Below, in pieces: positions 10,781 through 21,588 of a stretch of DNA of 64,000 nucleotides. The stretch lies in NCBI RefSeq assembly GCF_023101765.2, contig NC_064218.1, positions 186,001 through 250,000 of the forward strand, given 5' to 3'. The stretch's first letter is position 1, and every line of letters starts with the position of its first letter. The translations under genes and the position numbers were made by a program. This DNA comes from Spodoptera frugiperda. Taxonomy: Eukaryota > Arthropoda > Insecta > Lepidoptera > Noctuidae. Under the pieces are notes generated by a model. The model did not search any database. It saw nothing but the letters and a program-made list of their open reading frames with translations, and was not told the origin of the DNA.

Positions 10781-11294
10781 GTAATATAGGTAATTAACAT
10801 AGGAATTAAGTAGCGATTATAAGAACAAAGAAAAGGTTAGTAACATATTTATACATATTTACAAATTATTTACAACTTTATACAATTTATTTACAAGGAA
10901 TTATGTACAGAGCATTAGATTAAAATATATTTTGTAAAATAAAGTTAATATGTGCTTAAAAATACAGTACAGTAGTGTTAATGTTTACCTACATTAGTTA
11001 ACTTTTTATTGTTGATTTACAAAACATTATTTATTCAAATTAATCTTTACAATTACATAATTGTTGCTTTGTATATCCTTTAAAACGTAGATAAAGTAAT
11101 TAATTTGTTTGTTACATTATTCATCAGAATAGTTAACCTTACCTACCTACTTAACTACGGTAGTTCATTATAATTTGCAGTGAATGTTTTGTTAATAATT
11201 CATCATCATTGTTGCTTAGTTTCATTATTCATAACATTAGGTATTTTTGTGACATATAGTTTCGTAATTTAATATTATTACTGTACAATTTCAG
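10781..11294 (+). other. Possible intron in the BEL/Pao leader
   Basis: A good donor (aatcag|gtaatata) stands at 10,780/10,781 and a good acceptor (gtacaatttcag|gtc) at 11,294/11,295, only 23 bases before the gag-pol ATG at 11,318. The AT-rich sequence between them contains several short upstream frames that splicing would remove. This is inferred from the splice words alone. Confidence 0.35.
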
Positions 11295-11317
11295 GTCTAC
11301 GACACCCTCCTTTCAAA

Positions 11318-14300
11318 ATGACTGACGTTAAAGAACTTAGAAAAAAGCGAAGCAGCTATAAAGGAAGATTAACTGTATTTTCAACGTTTTTAAACAAATT
11401 ACAAGATTCCACAGTAAGTCCGTCTCAGGTAATGGAGTTGCAATTGCGTGTCAATAAATTAGAAGATTTATACAACGAATTTAACGAAATTCAATTACAG
11501 CTAGAATGTATGTGTGAAATTGACGCCGAGGTACTTGAACGAACCTCAATCGAATCTCAATATTATGAGTTAGTGGCTCAAGCTAAAGTCATGTTAAATA
11601 AATATTCAAAATCTGAACAAGAGGAAATAAAATCAACCACTAGTAGTAAGCGTCAATTCATCAAGTTGCCCACCATACAATTACCGAAATTTTCAGGTTC
11701 CTATAACAGTTGGCTTGAATTTCGCGATACCTTCACTAGTCTCATTCACGGCAATGACGACATAGACGAGATAAATAAATTCCATTATTTGAGATCATCG
11801 CTGACAGAATCTGCTGCTATCGTCATACAATCAATCGAGTTTTCTGCTCAAAACTACAACATGGCATGGGAACTTCTATGTGAGCGATTCGATAATGAAA
11901 GATTATTGATTGAGAATCACGTTACCGCATTATTTAATATCGAATCAATCGCTAAGGAGTCCTCAACTGCATTAAAGAGCATCGTAGACAATGTCAACAA
12001 AAATATCAGAGCGTTAAAAACATTAGGTGAACCTGTTGATAGTTGGGACACATTACTTATTTACATAATCAGACAAAAACTAGACACTAAAACATTCCGA
12101 GAGTGGGAGGAATATAAAGGGCGTATTGATAAATCGAAACGAATCACTTTTGATCAGTTCATTGAGTTTATGCGTAATCGCGCTGAGTTAATAGAAACAC
12201 TGGAAAAATCACGTCACTCCACAGATACACACACAAACACAAAACAAAACACTAAAATTAAATCCTTTGTAACGACAGAAAACATTAGTAGTTCATTGTC
12301 ACGTAGTTGTCCAAAATGTAAAAGCGATCATAATCTCAATTCATGCCCACAGTTTTTATCACTAAGTGTCAACGATAGAATGTCCTTACTGCCTGGCTAT
12401 AAGCTATGCTATAATTGTTTGCGTCACGGTCATTATCCCAGCAATTGCAAGAAATCAGGGTGCAAAATATGTAAACGCAAGCACCACACGCTTATTCACA
12501 ACTCAGATTATAAACCTGCTTCAAGTAAATCACCTGGGACTACTGATAAGGCTAGCGCTGAGTCATCCTCCAGTGCCGACACAAACAATAATAATCACGT
12601 TGCGCTCTCAGCTAATATCTTCGCACAATCGCATACGAGCAGCACAGGTAACATTTTATTGTCAACTGCATTAATTAGGTGCTACGATGTTAATAATGAG
12701 GAACACATCGCTCGAGCGCTCCTTGATTCTGGTAGTTCGGCTTGTTTAATGACGGAGAATTTATTTAATAAGTTACAGCTGCCTTACTTGAATACAAACA
12801 AATCTATACAAGGTATTAACAATTCTCTGTCGCATATTAAAAAAATGTGTCGAGTACACATTAAATCGTTGCACGAATCATACTCAAACGACTTAACTTG
12901 TTTTGTCTTACCCACAATTACAGATAACGTTCCCGCTCGACAGGTACACGTAAACATACCTTCAAATATTCATTTAGCTGATCCGTATTTCCACACACCT
13001 GCTTCTATTGATATTATTATAGGAGCTGGCGTATTCTGGAGTTTATTAGGATCAGATAAAGTCTTATTAGGTGATGGGAAACCAACACTTTATCAAACTA
13101 GACTAGGTTGGCTAGTTTGTGGCCCAATTAACGGCGGCTATGATAATAATTCAATTAACTGTAATTATGTTAATGATTGTTGCGAAAGTTCTTCGTCTTC
13201 CAGTTCGAATGAGTTGACTGACATCCGAAACCAATTGACGCGTTTCTGGCAGCTTGAGGAAGTTGGCCGTGATGCATCAACTTATTCAGCTGAGGAGCAA
13301 ATGTGTGAAGAACACTTTATAAAAAACACGACGCGCCTGTCAGATGGCCGTTTTTGCGTTAAAATACCGCTGAAGGCATCTACGGATATTTTAGGCGACT
13401 CATATCATCGTGCAAAACGATGTTTTTTGTCATTAGAGCGCAGAAATCACAAACAACCTTCACTCGATAAAATGTACAAAGACTTCATGACTGAGTATAT
13501 TAATTTAGGTCATATGTCAGAGTGTCACATTAATGAAAATTTACAGTCATATTTCATTCCTCATCACGGAATCCTGCGCGAAAGTAGTATCACAACCAAA
13601 TTACGCGTTGTTTTTAATGCTAGTGCACCCACTACCTCTGGAATCTCTTTAAATGCAATCCAAATGGTGGGACCTACCGTTCAGGACGATTTGACTGCAA
13701 TCCTTCTTAGATTTCGAATGCATAAGTACGTCCTTTCTGCTGATGTTGAGAAAATGTACAGGCAGGTGTCTGTACATCCTTCAGATAGGCACCTGCAGCA
13801 AATAATTTGGCGTGATAATTTTAATAACACTTTTAAAACGTACCAATTAAATACGGTGACGTACGGCACAGCTAGTGCACCGTTTCTCGCAACTAGGTGT
13901 ATCAAACAAATCGGTCTTGAATGCCAGGATAAAAAAGCCGCGGAAGCCATTCTTCATGATTTTTATGTAGATGATCTGCTGACAGGTACTGACGTGTTTG
14001 AGGAAGCTCAAATGTTGCGACATAAGGTGACCGATGCTCTTGCGTCTGCTTGCATGCCATTACGGAAGTGGAAATCGAACGAGCCCTCTTTAATCTCAGA
14101 ATCAACTGACGAGTCTTATTTCGAGTTCCACCAGCCGGGCGACACCTGCAGTAAAACACTAGGACTTAGTTGGCGAACTGACACAGATGATCTCTTTTTT
14201 CCTATAAAGGTTCCCGACTGCACGGTAAATACTAAGCGTGGCATGTTGGCAGTAATAGCACAAATTTATGATCCTTTAGGGTTGTTAGCACCGTGTGTCG

Positions 14301-16522
14301 TGAGCATGAAGATGTTGCTTCAAAAATTATGGCTAGACAAATTAGAATGGGACGATCACTTATCACCTGACATTACAGCAATATGGGCAAACACAATTAA
14401 AAACTTACCGTGTATTCACAATTTGCGGATAGCACGTCGGGTAGTCTGTGACGCATACAAACAATTTGAATTTCACATTTTTACCGACGCTTCGGAGCAA
14501 GCATACGGAGCTTGTTTGTATGTTCGCAGTATTAATGAGCAGGGTGATGTCGATGTGCGATTATTTACAGCCAAAAGTCGCATCGCTCCTATTAAACCGT
14601 TGACTATACCGCGATTGGAGCTCTGTGCTGCTGTGCTTGGTGTACGTTTGTACCAAAAGGTTGTTAGTCACCTTCACATTCAACCGTCTAGTGTTGTGTT
14701 TTGGACCGACTCCATGATAGTGTTGGGTTGGCTTAAAATGTTGCCTATAAAATTAAACACTTTTGTTCGCAACCGTGTTGCCGAAGTTTTAGAAATATCC
14801 GGTACGTGTGGTTGGAGACATGTATCGACCCACGACAATCCAGCCGATTTGATAACACGCGGGGTAGAACCGACCGCTATGCAATCACTGGACTTGTGGT
14901 GGTTCGGCCCATGTTTCTTAAAATGTGACAGTTCTACATGGCCACCCATTTCTATAAATACTCAAAATCTTCCAGAACTCAAACCTAATAATATCTTAGT
15001 TAATTTAGCTCAAGAAAGTCATGCTACTGGAGATTTAGTTAAAGGAGTAATCGAATTCAATCGATTTTCTAATTTTAGTCGATTACATCGTTCTATTTGT
15101 TATGTTTTACGTTTTATCAATCTTTGTAAACGCTGTTCCTCAATAAATACATCCTATTTTACTGCTCAGGAATTACAAGATGCATTGAACTTTACTATTA
15201 TTCAATCACAAAAGGAGTCTTTTCCAGAATATAATTTATTACTAAATAATAAACAGTTACCTCATAAGAACAGATTATTAAATTTAAATGTATTTTTAGA
15301 TAATAACAAAATTATTCGTATAGGAGGTCGTTTACACAACTCAGAATATTCTTACACAAAGAAACACCCAATTTTGATACAGTCCACTCATCATTTCGCT
15401 AAACTTTTATTTCAATTTGAGCATATTAGATTAATGCATGCAGGTCCTCAATTATTATTAAGCACAATACGAGAGACCTACTGGCCCCTTGGTGGTCGCA
15501 ACTTAGCGAGAGCCTGTTGTCGTCAGTGTGTTCGGTGCCAGCGAGTAAAGCCTCGCACAATTGCTCCTCAGATGGGTAATCTCCCACTCAGCAGACTCTC
15601 ACCAGCTGACTATCCCTTCCAAAACGTAGGCGTTGACTACGCAGGCCCTATTGCCTCGGCTAGTCGTCAAGGCCGTGGTTGTAGATTGGTGAAGGTATAT
15701 ATAGTACTTTTCGTATGCTTCACAACAAAGGCCATTCATTTAGAGTTGGTGGGTGACTTGACGAGCAACAATTATTTACAAGCTTTACGCAGGTTTATGT
15801 CTCGGAGAGGAAAACCTCTCAATATTTATTCCGATAATGGAACTGCTTTCGTAGGAGCATATAATGAAATTGCTGAGTTTTTGAAGCGCAATTGTGACTC
15901 CATTTCTGATAGTGCGGCTCAGGATGGTATAACCTTCCATTTTATACCTGCTTACGCTCCGCATTTTGGTGGTCTTTGGGAGGCGGGTGTCAAGTCGACC
16001 AAGTATCATTTACTCCGAGTGTTGGGCAATTGTAATTTAACTTACGAGGAGCTTAACTCCATCCTGATTCAAATTGAGGGCATTTTAAACTCTCGACCGC
16101 TCACACCACTTTCGTCGAATCCTGAGGACCTGTTACCTCTCACTCCTGGTCACTTTTTAATCGGACGGCCTCTCACCTCTCTTCCTGTCAAGGACTTACG
16201 GGATCACTCCACCTCTCACTTGACGCGCCATCAACGCCTTGAGCAATTGCGGCAGCATTTTTGGACGAGATGGAGCAAGGAGTACGTCTCAGAGCTGCAG
16301 CAGCGCGTGAAGTGGCGGACCGGCAACGACAGCCTGAACCTGGACACCCTCGTGGTTATAAAAGAGGATAACCAGCCACCCATGAAGTGGAAGCTGGGTC
16401 GCGTTGTTGCACTTCATCCTGGCACAGACGGTATAAGCAGAGTAGCCGATATCCGGACTGCAACCGGCACTGTTAGACGGGCATTCTCTAAGATTTGTCC
16501 CTTATTGGAAACTAGCTGTTGA
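11318..16522 (+). CDS. BEL/Pao gag-pol polyprotein, apparently intact
   Basis: This single 1,734-codon frame encodes capsid, protease, reverse transcriptase, RNase H and integrase. In order: a BEL-type gag region (LPKFSGSYNSWLEFRDTF, about 120-140); CCHC-type knuckles (about 330-395, including CYNCLRHGHYPSNC); an aspartic protease (LLDSGSSACL, about 466); reverse transcriptase (VLSADVEKMYRQV about 803, catalytic YVDD about 882); RNase H (FTDASEQAYG, about 1,054); an HHCC integrase zinc domain (about 1,357-1,407); the DDE core (VGVDYAGP about 1,438, YSDNGTAF about 1,504, GLWEAG about 1,551); and a C-terminal DUF5641-like domain (about 1,646-1,730). No stop or frameshift is present. The start is the ATG right after the putative splice acceptor. 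It lacks an envelope gene. Confidence 0.97.
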   Translation: MTDVKELRKKRSSYKGRLTVFSTFLNKLQDSTVSPSQVMELQLRVNKLEDLYNEFNEIQLQLECMCEIDAEVLERTSIESQYYELVAQAKVMLNKYSKSEQEEIKSTTSSKRQFIKLPTIQLPKFSGSYNSWLEFRDTFTSLIHGNDDIDEINKFHYLRSSLTESAAIVIQSIEFSAQNYNMAWELLCERFDNERLLIENHVTALFNIESIAKESSTALKSIVDNVNKNIRALKTLGEPVDSWDTLLIYIIRQKLDTKTFREWEEYKGRIDKSKRITFDQFIEFMRNRAELIETLEKSRHSTDTHTNTKQNTKIKSFVTTENISSSLSRSCPKCKSDHNLNSCPQFLSLSVNDRMSLLPGYKLCYNCLRHGHYPSNCKKSGCKICKRKHHTLIHNSDYKPASSKSPGTTDKASAESSSSADTNNNNHVALSANIFAQSHTSSTGNILLSTALIRCYDVNNEEHIARALLDSGSSACLMTENLFNKLQLPYLNTNKSIQGINNSLSHIKKMCRVHIKSLHESYSNDLTCFVLPTITDNVPARQVHVNIPSNIHLADPYFHTPASIDIIIGAGVFWSLLGSDKVLLGDGKPTLYQTRLGWLVCGPINGGYDNNSINCNYVNDCCESSSSSSSNELTDIRNQLTRFWQLEEVGRDASTYSAEEQMCEEHFIKNTTRLSDGRFCVKIPLKASTDILGDSYHRAKRCFLSLERRNHKQPSLDKMYKDFMTEYINLGHMSECHINENLQSYFIPHHGILRESSITTKLRVVFNASAPTTSGISLNAIQMVGPTVQDDLTAILLRFRMHKYVLSADVEKMYRQVSVHPSDRHLQQIIWRDNFNNTFKTYQLNTVTYGTASAPFLATRCIKQIGLECQDKKAAEAILHDFYVDDLLTGTDVFEEAQMLRHKVTDALASACMPLRKWKSNEPSLISESTDESYFEFHQPGDTCSKTLGLSWRTDTDDLFFPIKVPDCTVNTKRGMLAVIAQIYDPLGLLAPCVVSMKMLLQKLWLDKLEWDDHLSPDITAIWANTIKNLPCIHNLRIARRVVCDAYKQFEFHIFTDASEQAYGACLYVRSINEQGDVDVRLFTAKSRIAPIKPLTIPRLELCAAVLGVRLYQKVVSHLHIQPSSVVFWTDSMIVLGWLKMLPIKLNTFVRNRVAEVLEISGTCGWRHVSTHDNPADLITRGVEPTAMQSLDLWWFGPCFLKCDSSTWPPISINTQNLPELKPNNILVNLAQESHATGDLVKGVIEFNRFSNFSRLHRSICYVLRFINLCKRCSSINTSYFTAQELQDALNFTIIQSQKESFPEYNLLLNNKQLPHKNRLLNLNVFLDNNKIIRIGGRLHNSEYSYTKKHPILIQSTHHFAKLLFQFEHIRLMHAGPQLLLSTIRETYWPLGGRNLARACCRQCVRCQRVKPRTIAPQMGNLPLSRLSPADYPFQNVGVDYAGPIASASRQGRGCRLVKVYIVLFVCFTTKAIHLELVGDLTSNNYLQALRRFMSRRGKPLNIYSDNGTAFVGAYNEIAEFLKRNCDSISDSAAQDGITFHFIPAYAPHFGGLWEAGVKSTKYHLLRVLGNCNLTYEELNSILIQIEGILNSRPLTPLSSNPEDLLPLTPGHFLIGRPLTSLPVKDLRDHSTSHLTRHQRLEQLRQHFWTRWSKEYVSELQQRVKWRTGNDSLNLDTLVVIKEDNQPPMKWKLGRVVALHPGTDGISRVADIRTATGTVRRAFSKICPLLETSC

Positions 16523-16549
16523 AAGGCAAGCTTTCAACGGCCGGCGGCA

Positions 16550-16761
16550 TGTTGAAGCGCCTCTTAAATTGTGAATAGCAATAAGACATAGTTTGTAAGA
16601 TTTAATTATAACATTTGTAACAGGCGCTTAAAGTCCCTGACCTTTGTTAATTTAAATGTCATGTCATTCACTTCTCTTTTTATTAAAACTGCACACTGCA
16701 AGCTACGTTCCTGATTTTTTTATTCCCGAAATATTCTACTGAGCTATCACCATTTTCTACA
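16550..16761 (+). repeat. 3' LTR of BEL/Pao element
   Basis: This is the second copy of the LTR, 27 bases after the gag-pol stop. The preceding bases cggccggcggca are purine-rich only in part, so the polypurine tract is atypical or very short. The target duplication ccaac follows at 16,762-16,766. Confidence 0.97.
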
Positions 16762-16827
16762 CCAACTATTACAAAGTTGAAAATCTATTAACAGCATGTA
16801 GTATAGCTTGATGTGAATTTGTACTAA

Positions 16828-16833
16828 TTTATT
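16828..16833 (-). terminator. Poly(A) signal of carboxylesterase 1
   Basis: On the minus strand AATAAA starts six bases after the stop codon of esterase 1. Cleavage 10-30 bases further would fall near 16,800-16,815, leaving a very short 3' untranslated region and placing the BEL/Pao element just outside the transcript. Confidence 0.55.
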
Positions 16834-16838
16834 CCTAG

Positions 16839-19800
16839 TTATTGAGTTCTCCTGTACAAGGAGTAGGTTCGGTTCCAGAACAGCAGGCCTGCATCATCCC
16901 ACACCGGTGCCACGGAGCTGTCCTTGTCTATCACGTACACTCGGGGACGCTGCGCCTCTGCTGGCTCCCACCGCGGCAGGATTGAAGATGACGATGGTGT
17001 TGGGTCGCTGGAAAAATAAATAAATAGAACGTTAGAAGAAGCTAGTGCACCACTATTCATGAATAATGTAACACCTATTTTTGCCAGTTATGGTCTAAAT
17101 ATTTTTTTTTGTTGGGAACTAAACCCAAAACCAGAAAGACCAGTTGGATAAGAATTAGATTATGTTTTTAAGTCGTAAATTAATTGATAGAATGGATGAC
17201 CTAAAAAGATAAACAGACCTTGAATTTTCTTTAACTTTGAAAGTGAATAAAAGCATAATGAGTAAAGGAAATTATCGTAACAAAATTATAAAAACGAATA
17301 TATACAATAATTTAGATCCGAACACAGCTATGTGGGTCTCGGCCAAGTGCCAATCATATAAAATATTCTTTCATCAAACGCAAGTAGCGAGCGAGCGGTT
17401 GCGAAACACAGCAGCAGTCAGCTGCGCGGTAATTCAGACATTGTGTTCATCTCGTCTCAACTATTTGTGAATACTTTAATACATAACAAATGCTCGCTGC
17501 ACGTGAATGCATTTCATCTTCGTGTTCCTTCGTATTAAAAACAATTTGTGTGGATTACACCCACCCAAAACATAAATGTGAAAGGCTGCCAAGTTCGATA
17601 ATATTGGAATGCTTCGCCTATAAAAGAAGTGAGATCTAAATAAGTACCAAGTTCCATACACAGACCTCAGTTAAAAATGATATAACAAGTTGGCAAGTTT
17701 TCACACACTTTGTTATAAACCTACTAAACGCAATGAGTCAAGTATATAATTTTCTATTAAAACTTGCCAAGTTATATCATTTTTAACTGAGGTCTGTGTA
17801 TGGAACTTGGTACTTATTTAGATCTCACTTCTTTTATAGGCGAAGCATTCCAATATTATCGAACTTGGCAGCCTTTCACATTTATGTTTTGGGTGGGATT
17901 TCATTTATTTTTGTAAGGTTTATTTTCTTTTTTTCTTATTTTACTTTACTTTGACTAAATACAAATCTTCGTAACGAATTTTAAGTCGGTACGACCATTG
18001 GAAGATATAGATATTTTTTTTGTTTTAGTTCCTTAGGGGTATGAATTTACACCTTCATTATTTTTAAAACCGACTCACACTTGGCCATTTTCAGATTTTT
18101 TCCTTTACCTTGACCTAAAGACCTACCTCCATGCCAAATTTCAAGTCAATACGACCATTGGAAGTGGTCTAGGTTTTTGATGAGTGAGTCAGTCAGTGAG
18201 TGTATAGTAAAAATAGCGATTTTCTGACGTCAATATCTCAAGACCTACAATAGGTACATTAATGAAATTTTGTATTTTAAATAAGTAAGTAGATCTCGAC
18301 AGATACTAGAAATTTCATATGCGTAGATAAAATAGATTTTGAGTTATAGGTGGGTCGAACTTGGCCCGAAATGGTTCGTGTAATATAACCCACGGCCGGT
18401 GTGTCGGTTTTTTTGCTCGAACTTGGCGGACACACTGCCGTGTGTCTAGATCTAGCGGTATCGTACGATGTTTTGTTTCTATTCATTTTCTTATGCAAAG
18501 ACTAAGTATTTTAACAAAACGATCTGCCCCCATAGATAATTTTCAAATCTTATTTGGAAATGACTTGAATATGAGTCTGGCTACTAGGAAAACTTACTGT
18601 TTATTCTAAAGTCGATAAATCGATTCATGGCCGAAACTGATAATCGATTTGCATTACTTCTGTTGAACTTCTGTCAAAAAGCTAGATTAATATCGATTTT
18701 ATTATTTTTAGTCAACAGCTAGAAAATAATGAGCAAGAATTTGAATCAACTCTTTAAAAATACAATATTTATACAGTTTTAGTTTGACACTGAGCCGAGG
18801 GTCACGCATTCTAAGCAATCAAATAGAGTCGGAGTGTAAATTGCAATCGGTTGGGCAAGGTCAAGAATTAAGTATATGTTCACTGGTCGAGGCTGGAGGT
18901 AGACAGACCTTTGGAACCTCTTTATTGTGTAGCCAATTAATATTGGTGATGAAACTGATATGACACATATGAGTGAGGCATGTGGGGTAGGACTTCGTGC
19001 TAGAGTTGGTGAATCATAACGCGTGACCTCATAAACTCATAGTAACCGATTTGTTATAGTAGACTTGGCCCTTTTACTTAGAAACTTGGTAGGATATTAC
19101 AACGTATACGTCGACTTACCCATATTTGGCAAAGTTGGTCCATAATGTGGTAAATTTTTCAATGAAGTCCCTTTCTAGATGACCATTCAGTGTCAAGGAG
19201 CTGAAGAGATAGAATATTTCGTCAGCATGAGTAGCGCCCGGGGTTTTGCGGAACCCAAACGCGAACTTGGAGAAGTTCAGTAATCCATCGTAGCTGAACT
19301 TATACGCATATACTGCCTTGTCCAGCGTCCGTAGAAGTAGGTCTATGGTGGCAACTACCGGGTATGTGATACCCACGTCTCCCTCAAATCGAGCCAACTT
19401 TTCTAAAGAAGAAATTTCTGTTGTAAACTTCTCATCTCCCATGTATAACTCACGCACTTTGTCCGCTGTTTCCTTTTTCTCTTTATCAGAAGGAAATGTT
19501 AAATCTCGTGGTAATGCTTTAAATAAATCTAAGTTTGCGATAGTAGTTTCGTTTTCTTTGCCAGCAAAATATAAACCCTCCGCGTCGTTGAAGCCAACAA
19601 TGACAGGCACCTTGTTGTACTTCCCTCGCGTGATCAGGTTGTAAGGACTGTCGGGCAGGAACTGTTTCACTCTGTGTATTTTCTTTTCAATGCACGGCAC
19701 GAAGATGTTCTGCGACTGCACAATGTCACCTTCTTGTCGTGGAACTCGGTATGACAACAGGTCCTCAGCGGTCATGTTTGAGAATAATTTGTAAATCTCG

Positions 19801-21076
19801 AGAGGGTCTCGTGTCGTGTGGCCCATTTCTTGTGCCAGACGAATCGCCGTCTCTAGCGGCTCAAATTGTAAGGCCCAAGGTGCCAAGCTGGAGCCACTTT
19901 GCATGATCGCTTTGTTAAACAATCCCTTAGACATCGGAGATAGTAAGTGATATGAAACAGAGGCAGCTCCCGCGCTCTCACCCAATATTGTTACGTTATC
20001 TGGGTCTCCTCCGAACGCTCGAATGTTTCTCTTCACCCATTGCAGCGCTTGCACTTGGTCTTTTAACCCCATATTACCGGGAGCTTCTTTGATACCGAGG
20101 CACAGGAACCCAAGTACTTCAACTCTGTAGTTGACTGTGACTAGTATAACTCCATGTTTGACTAGGAACTTTGGGCCGTAGATGAAGGGGGAGCCCGAGC
20201 CGTCCCTGAACCCTCCGCCGTGGATGAACACCATGACAGGCAGGGCCTTGCCATTGGCCTCGATAGGAGTGTACACGTTCACAGTGAGGCAGTCCTCGAC
20301 CCCCATGATGCGGTTGAAGAACCTCTGGTTGCACCTGATGTGCTCGTTGTGGGCGTCGAACTCGCCCTCCCACGTTGGATTTGGTTGTGCCTCCTGGAAT
20401 TGAAAGGAAAGTAAATGAGTAACTGTAGTATAAACTTAGTCTTTCGAGAACTAGTCTCATGATGAATTCAACATAAAATAGACTAGCGCGAGACTTCATT
20501 AAAAATGTATTCCGACAATTAGTGAGGGGTTGACGTGTAGTGTGATTAGACGTGGCGCGGTGCCGCGGCAATCACGAGTAGATTAGTGGTGTTACGTGCG
20601 ACGCTCATCATTAACGCGCGGCATTAGCGGCCCTTCGCGGGAACTATTCCACTGTAATTGTTTCTCGATACTGCTGTGGCTGCTACTGACGACCCATCGA
20701 GGAGTGGACGACCACATGTGATTATTAAAAAACTGTTATTTCATTTCACAGCATAATATCACGCGTTTGTCTAAGAGGTGAAAGACACGTGGTGACTTGT
20801 GGCGAGCACTGTCTCTGTTGTTACTCAGATTTATAAACCGGTTCTTCAATACATAGTTCCAACTAGAAAAAAGACACTCACCTGAAATCTATGTGTAACA
20901 GTGGCGTACGGTATTCCAAAGTACTGCAGGTACGTGCCGTCGGGAGCCACGGTGCCGCGAGCGACGCCGCCGCTCAGCTGCACCGGCGGCGTCGGCTGCG
21001 GCACCAGTGGCGCCACCCACAGGGAGATCAGCACCACCAGCTTCACACTCGACATCGACTTCAAGTAGTTCTTCAT
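16839..21076 (-). CDS. Carboxylesterase 1 (alpha/beta hydrolase, secreted type), 3 exons
   Basis: Predicted to hydrolyse carboxylic esters, as in digestion or detoxification of dietary compounds. Exons on the minus strand: 21,076-20,882, 20,393-19,120 and 17,007-16,839, joining to 545 codons plus a TAA stop. All boundaries have GT/AG (CAG|GTGAGTG; TTCCAG|GAG; ATGG|GTAAGT; TTCCAG|CGAC). Intron 1 is phase 0 after HRFQ; intron 2 is phase 2 inside a Gly codon. Motifs: a hydrophobic N-terminus (VKLVVLISLWVAPLV) as a likely signal peptide; oxyanion-hole HGGG about 123-126; nucleophile elbow GESAG with Ser about 205; Glu about 337 (NDAEG); His about 454 (GATHAD). The length is normal for the family. 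The second Met (21,055) aligns with the start of esterase 2 and may be the true start. Family resembles lepidopteran CCE001-like esterases; the substrate is unknown. Confidence 0.93.
17560..17897. repeat. Fold-back (hairpin) repeat in esterase 1 intron 2
   Basis: Two arms of about 140 bp (17,560-17,701 and 17,759-17,897) are almost perfect reverse complements, apart from a 3-base insertion (aag) in the left arm, around a 57-bp loop. The outer ends are cccaccc and gggtggg. No clear target duplication is visible. It looks like a fold-back MITE; no coding sequence is present. Confidence 0.9.
17975..18470. repeat. Lepidopteran-type interspersed repeat, degenerate
   Basis: The phrase tacgaccattggaag occurs twice (about 17,990 and 18,150), followed by the tetramer-like run gatgagtgagtcagtcagtg at 18,178-18,197 and gacgtcaatatctcaagacc. 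I recognise this combination as a common dispersed sequence of moth genomes, but its superfamily is not clear from what is left. Confidence 0.45.
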
Positions 21077-21151
21077 TTTTTATACTTATATCTTCAACAT
21101 TGATTCAAAGGACAATGACTCTTAAAACAGCAACATTATAGTTGGTAATCG

Positions 21152-21159
21152 TTTTATAA
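21152..21159 (-). promoter_or_regulatory. Candidate TATA box of carboxylesterase 1
   Basis: On the minus strand a TTATAAAAC word lies about 80 bases upstream of the first ATG, a plausible distance for a short 5' untranslated region. An initiator-like TCATT occurs about 40 bases downstream, slightly too far for ideal spacing. Confidence 0.3.
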
Positions 21160-21414
21160 TTTCTTTTAGATCCAACACAGCATTTTAGGTTCTAAGGTCA
21201 AAGTTTCATTAAGGATGACTTTACACATACTATGTAGAATGTAGATATCTACGACTTGTGTAGTTGTGTGACTGGCTTCACCGGTGTCATGGCAGCAGTG
21301 AGATTTTCCAAGTTCAATGATGACCTGTAAGTAGAGAGAGAAGAATGGTTCATGATAGTAATAAAGTAGAGAATAAATAAGAACTTACTTAAATGAGCTT
21401 TACATATAAAGTTA

Positions 21415-21588
21415 CTAGCTTTTGCCCATGGCTTCGCTCCCGTTCCTGTGAGATAAAAAGTAGCCAATGTGTATGTGTTATTTTATTCCAGATCATATTC
21501 TACCTCTGTTACAAATTTCATCTAGATTCCTTCAGCCGTTTTGACGTGATTGAGTAACAAACTATTTACTTTTATATTATTAGTGAGA
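21415..21588 (-). mobile_element. Short non-autonomous Helitron-like element
   Basis: On the minus strand it begins A|TCTCACTAATAATATAAAAG and ends with a GC-rich stretch and gggcaaaagCTAG|T. Start with TC, end with CTAG and insertion between A and T are Helitron hallmarks. At 174 bp it has no coding capacity. It lies about 340 bp upstream of the esterase 1 start. Confidence 0.7.

Larger units (their letters stand above)
10344..16761 (+). mobile_element. Full-length BEL/Pao LTR retrotransposon
   Basis: The element has a 213-bp 5' LTR (10,344-10,556), a leader, one long gag-pol ORF (11,318-16,522) and a 212-bp 3' LTR (16,550-16,761). Both LTRs begin TGTTGAAG and end TTTCTACA. A 5-bp target duplication ccaac flanks it at 10,339-10,343 and 16,762-16,766, the usual length for this superfamily. 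The LTRs differ only in a T-rich run (two substitutions and one indel), which points to recent insertion. No envelope-like ORF is present. The element lies just beyond the 3' end of carboxylesterase 1, in the opposite orientation. Confidence 0.97.
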
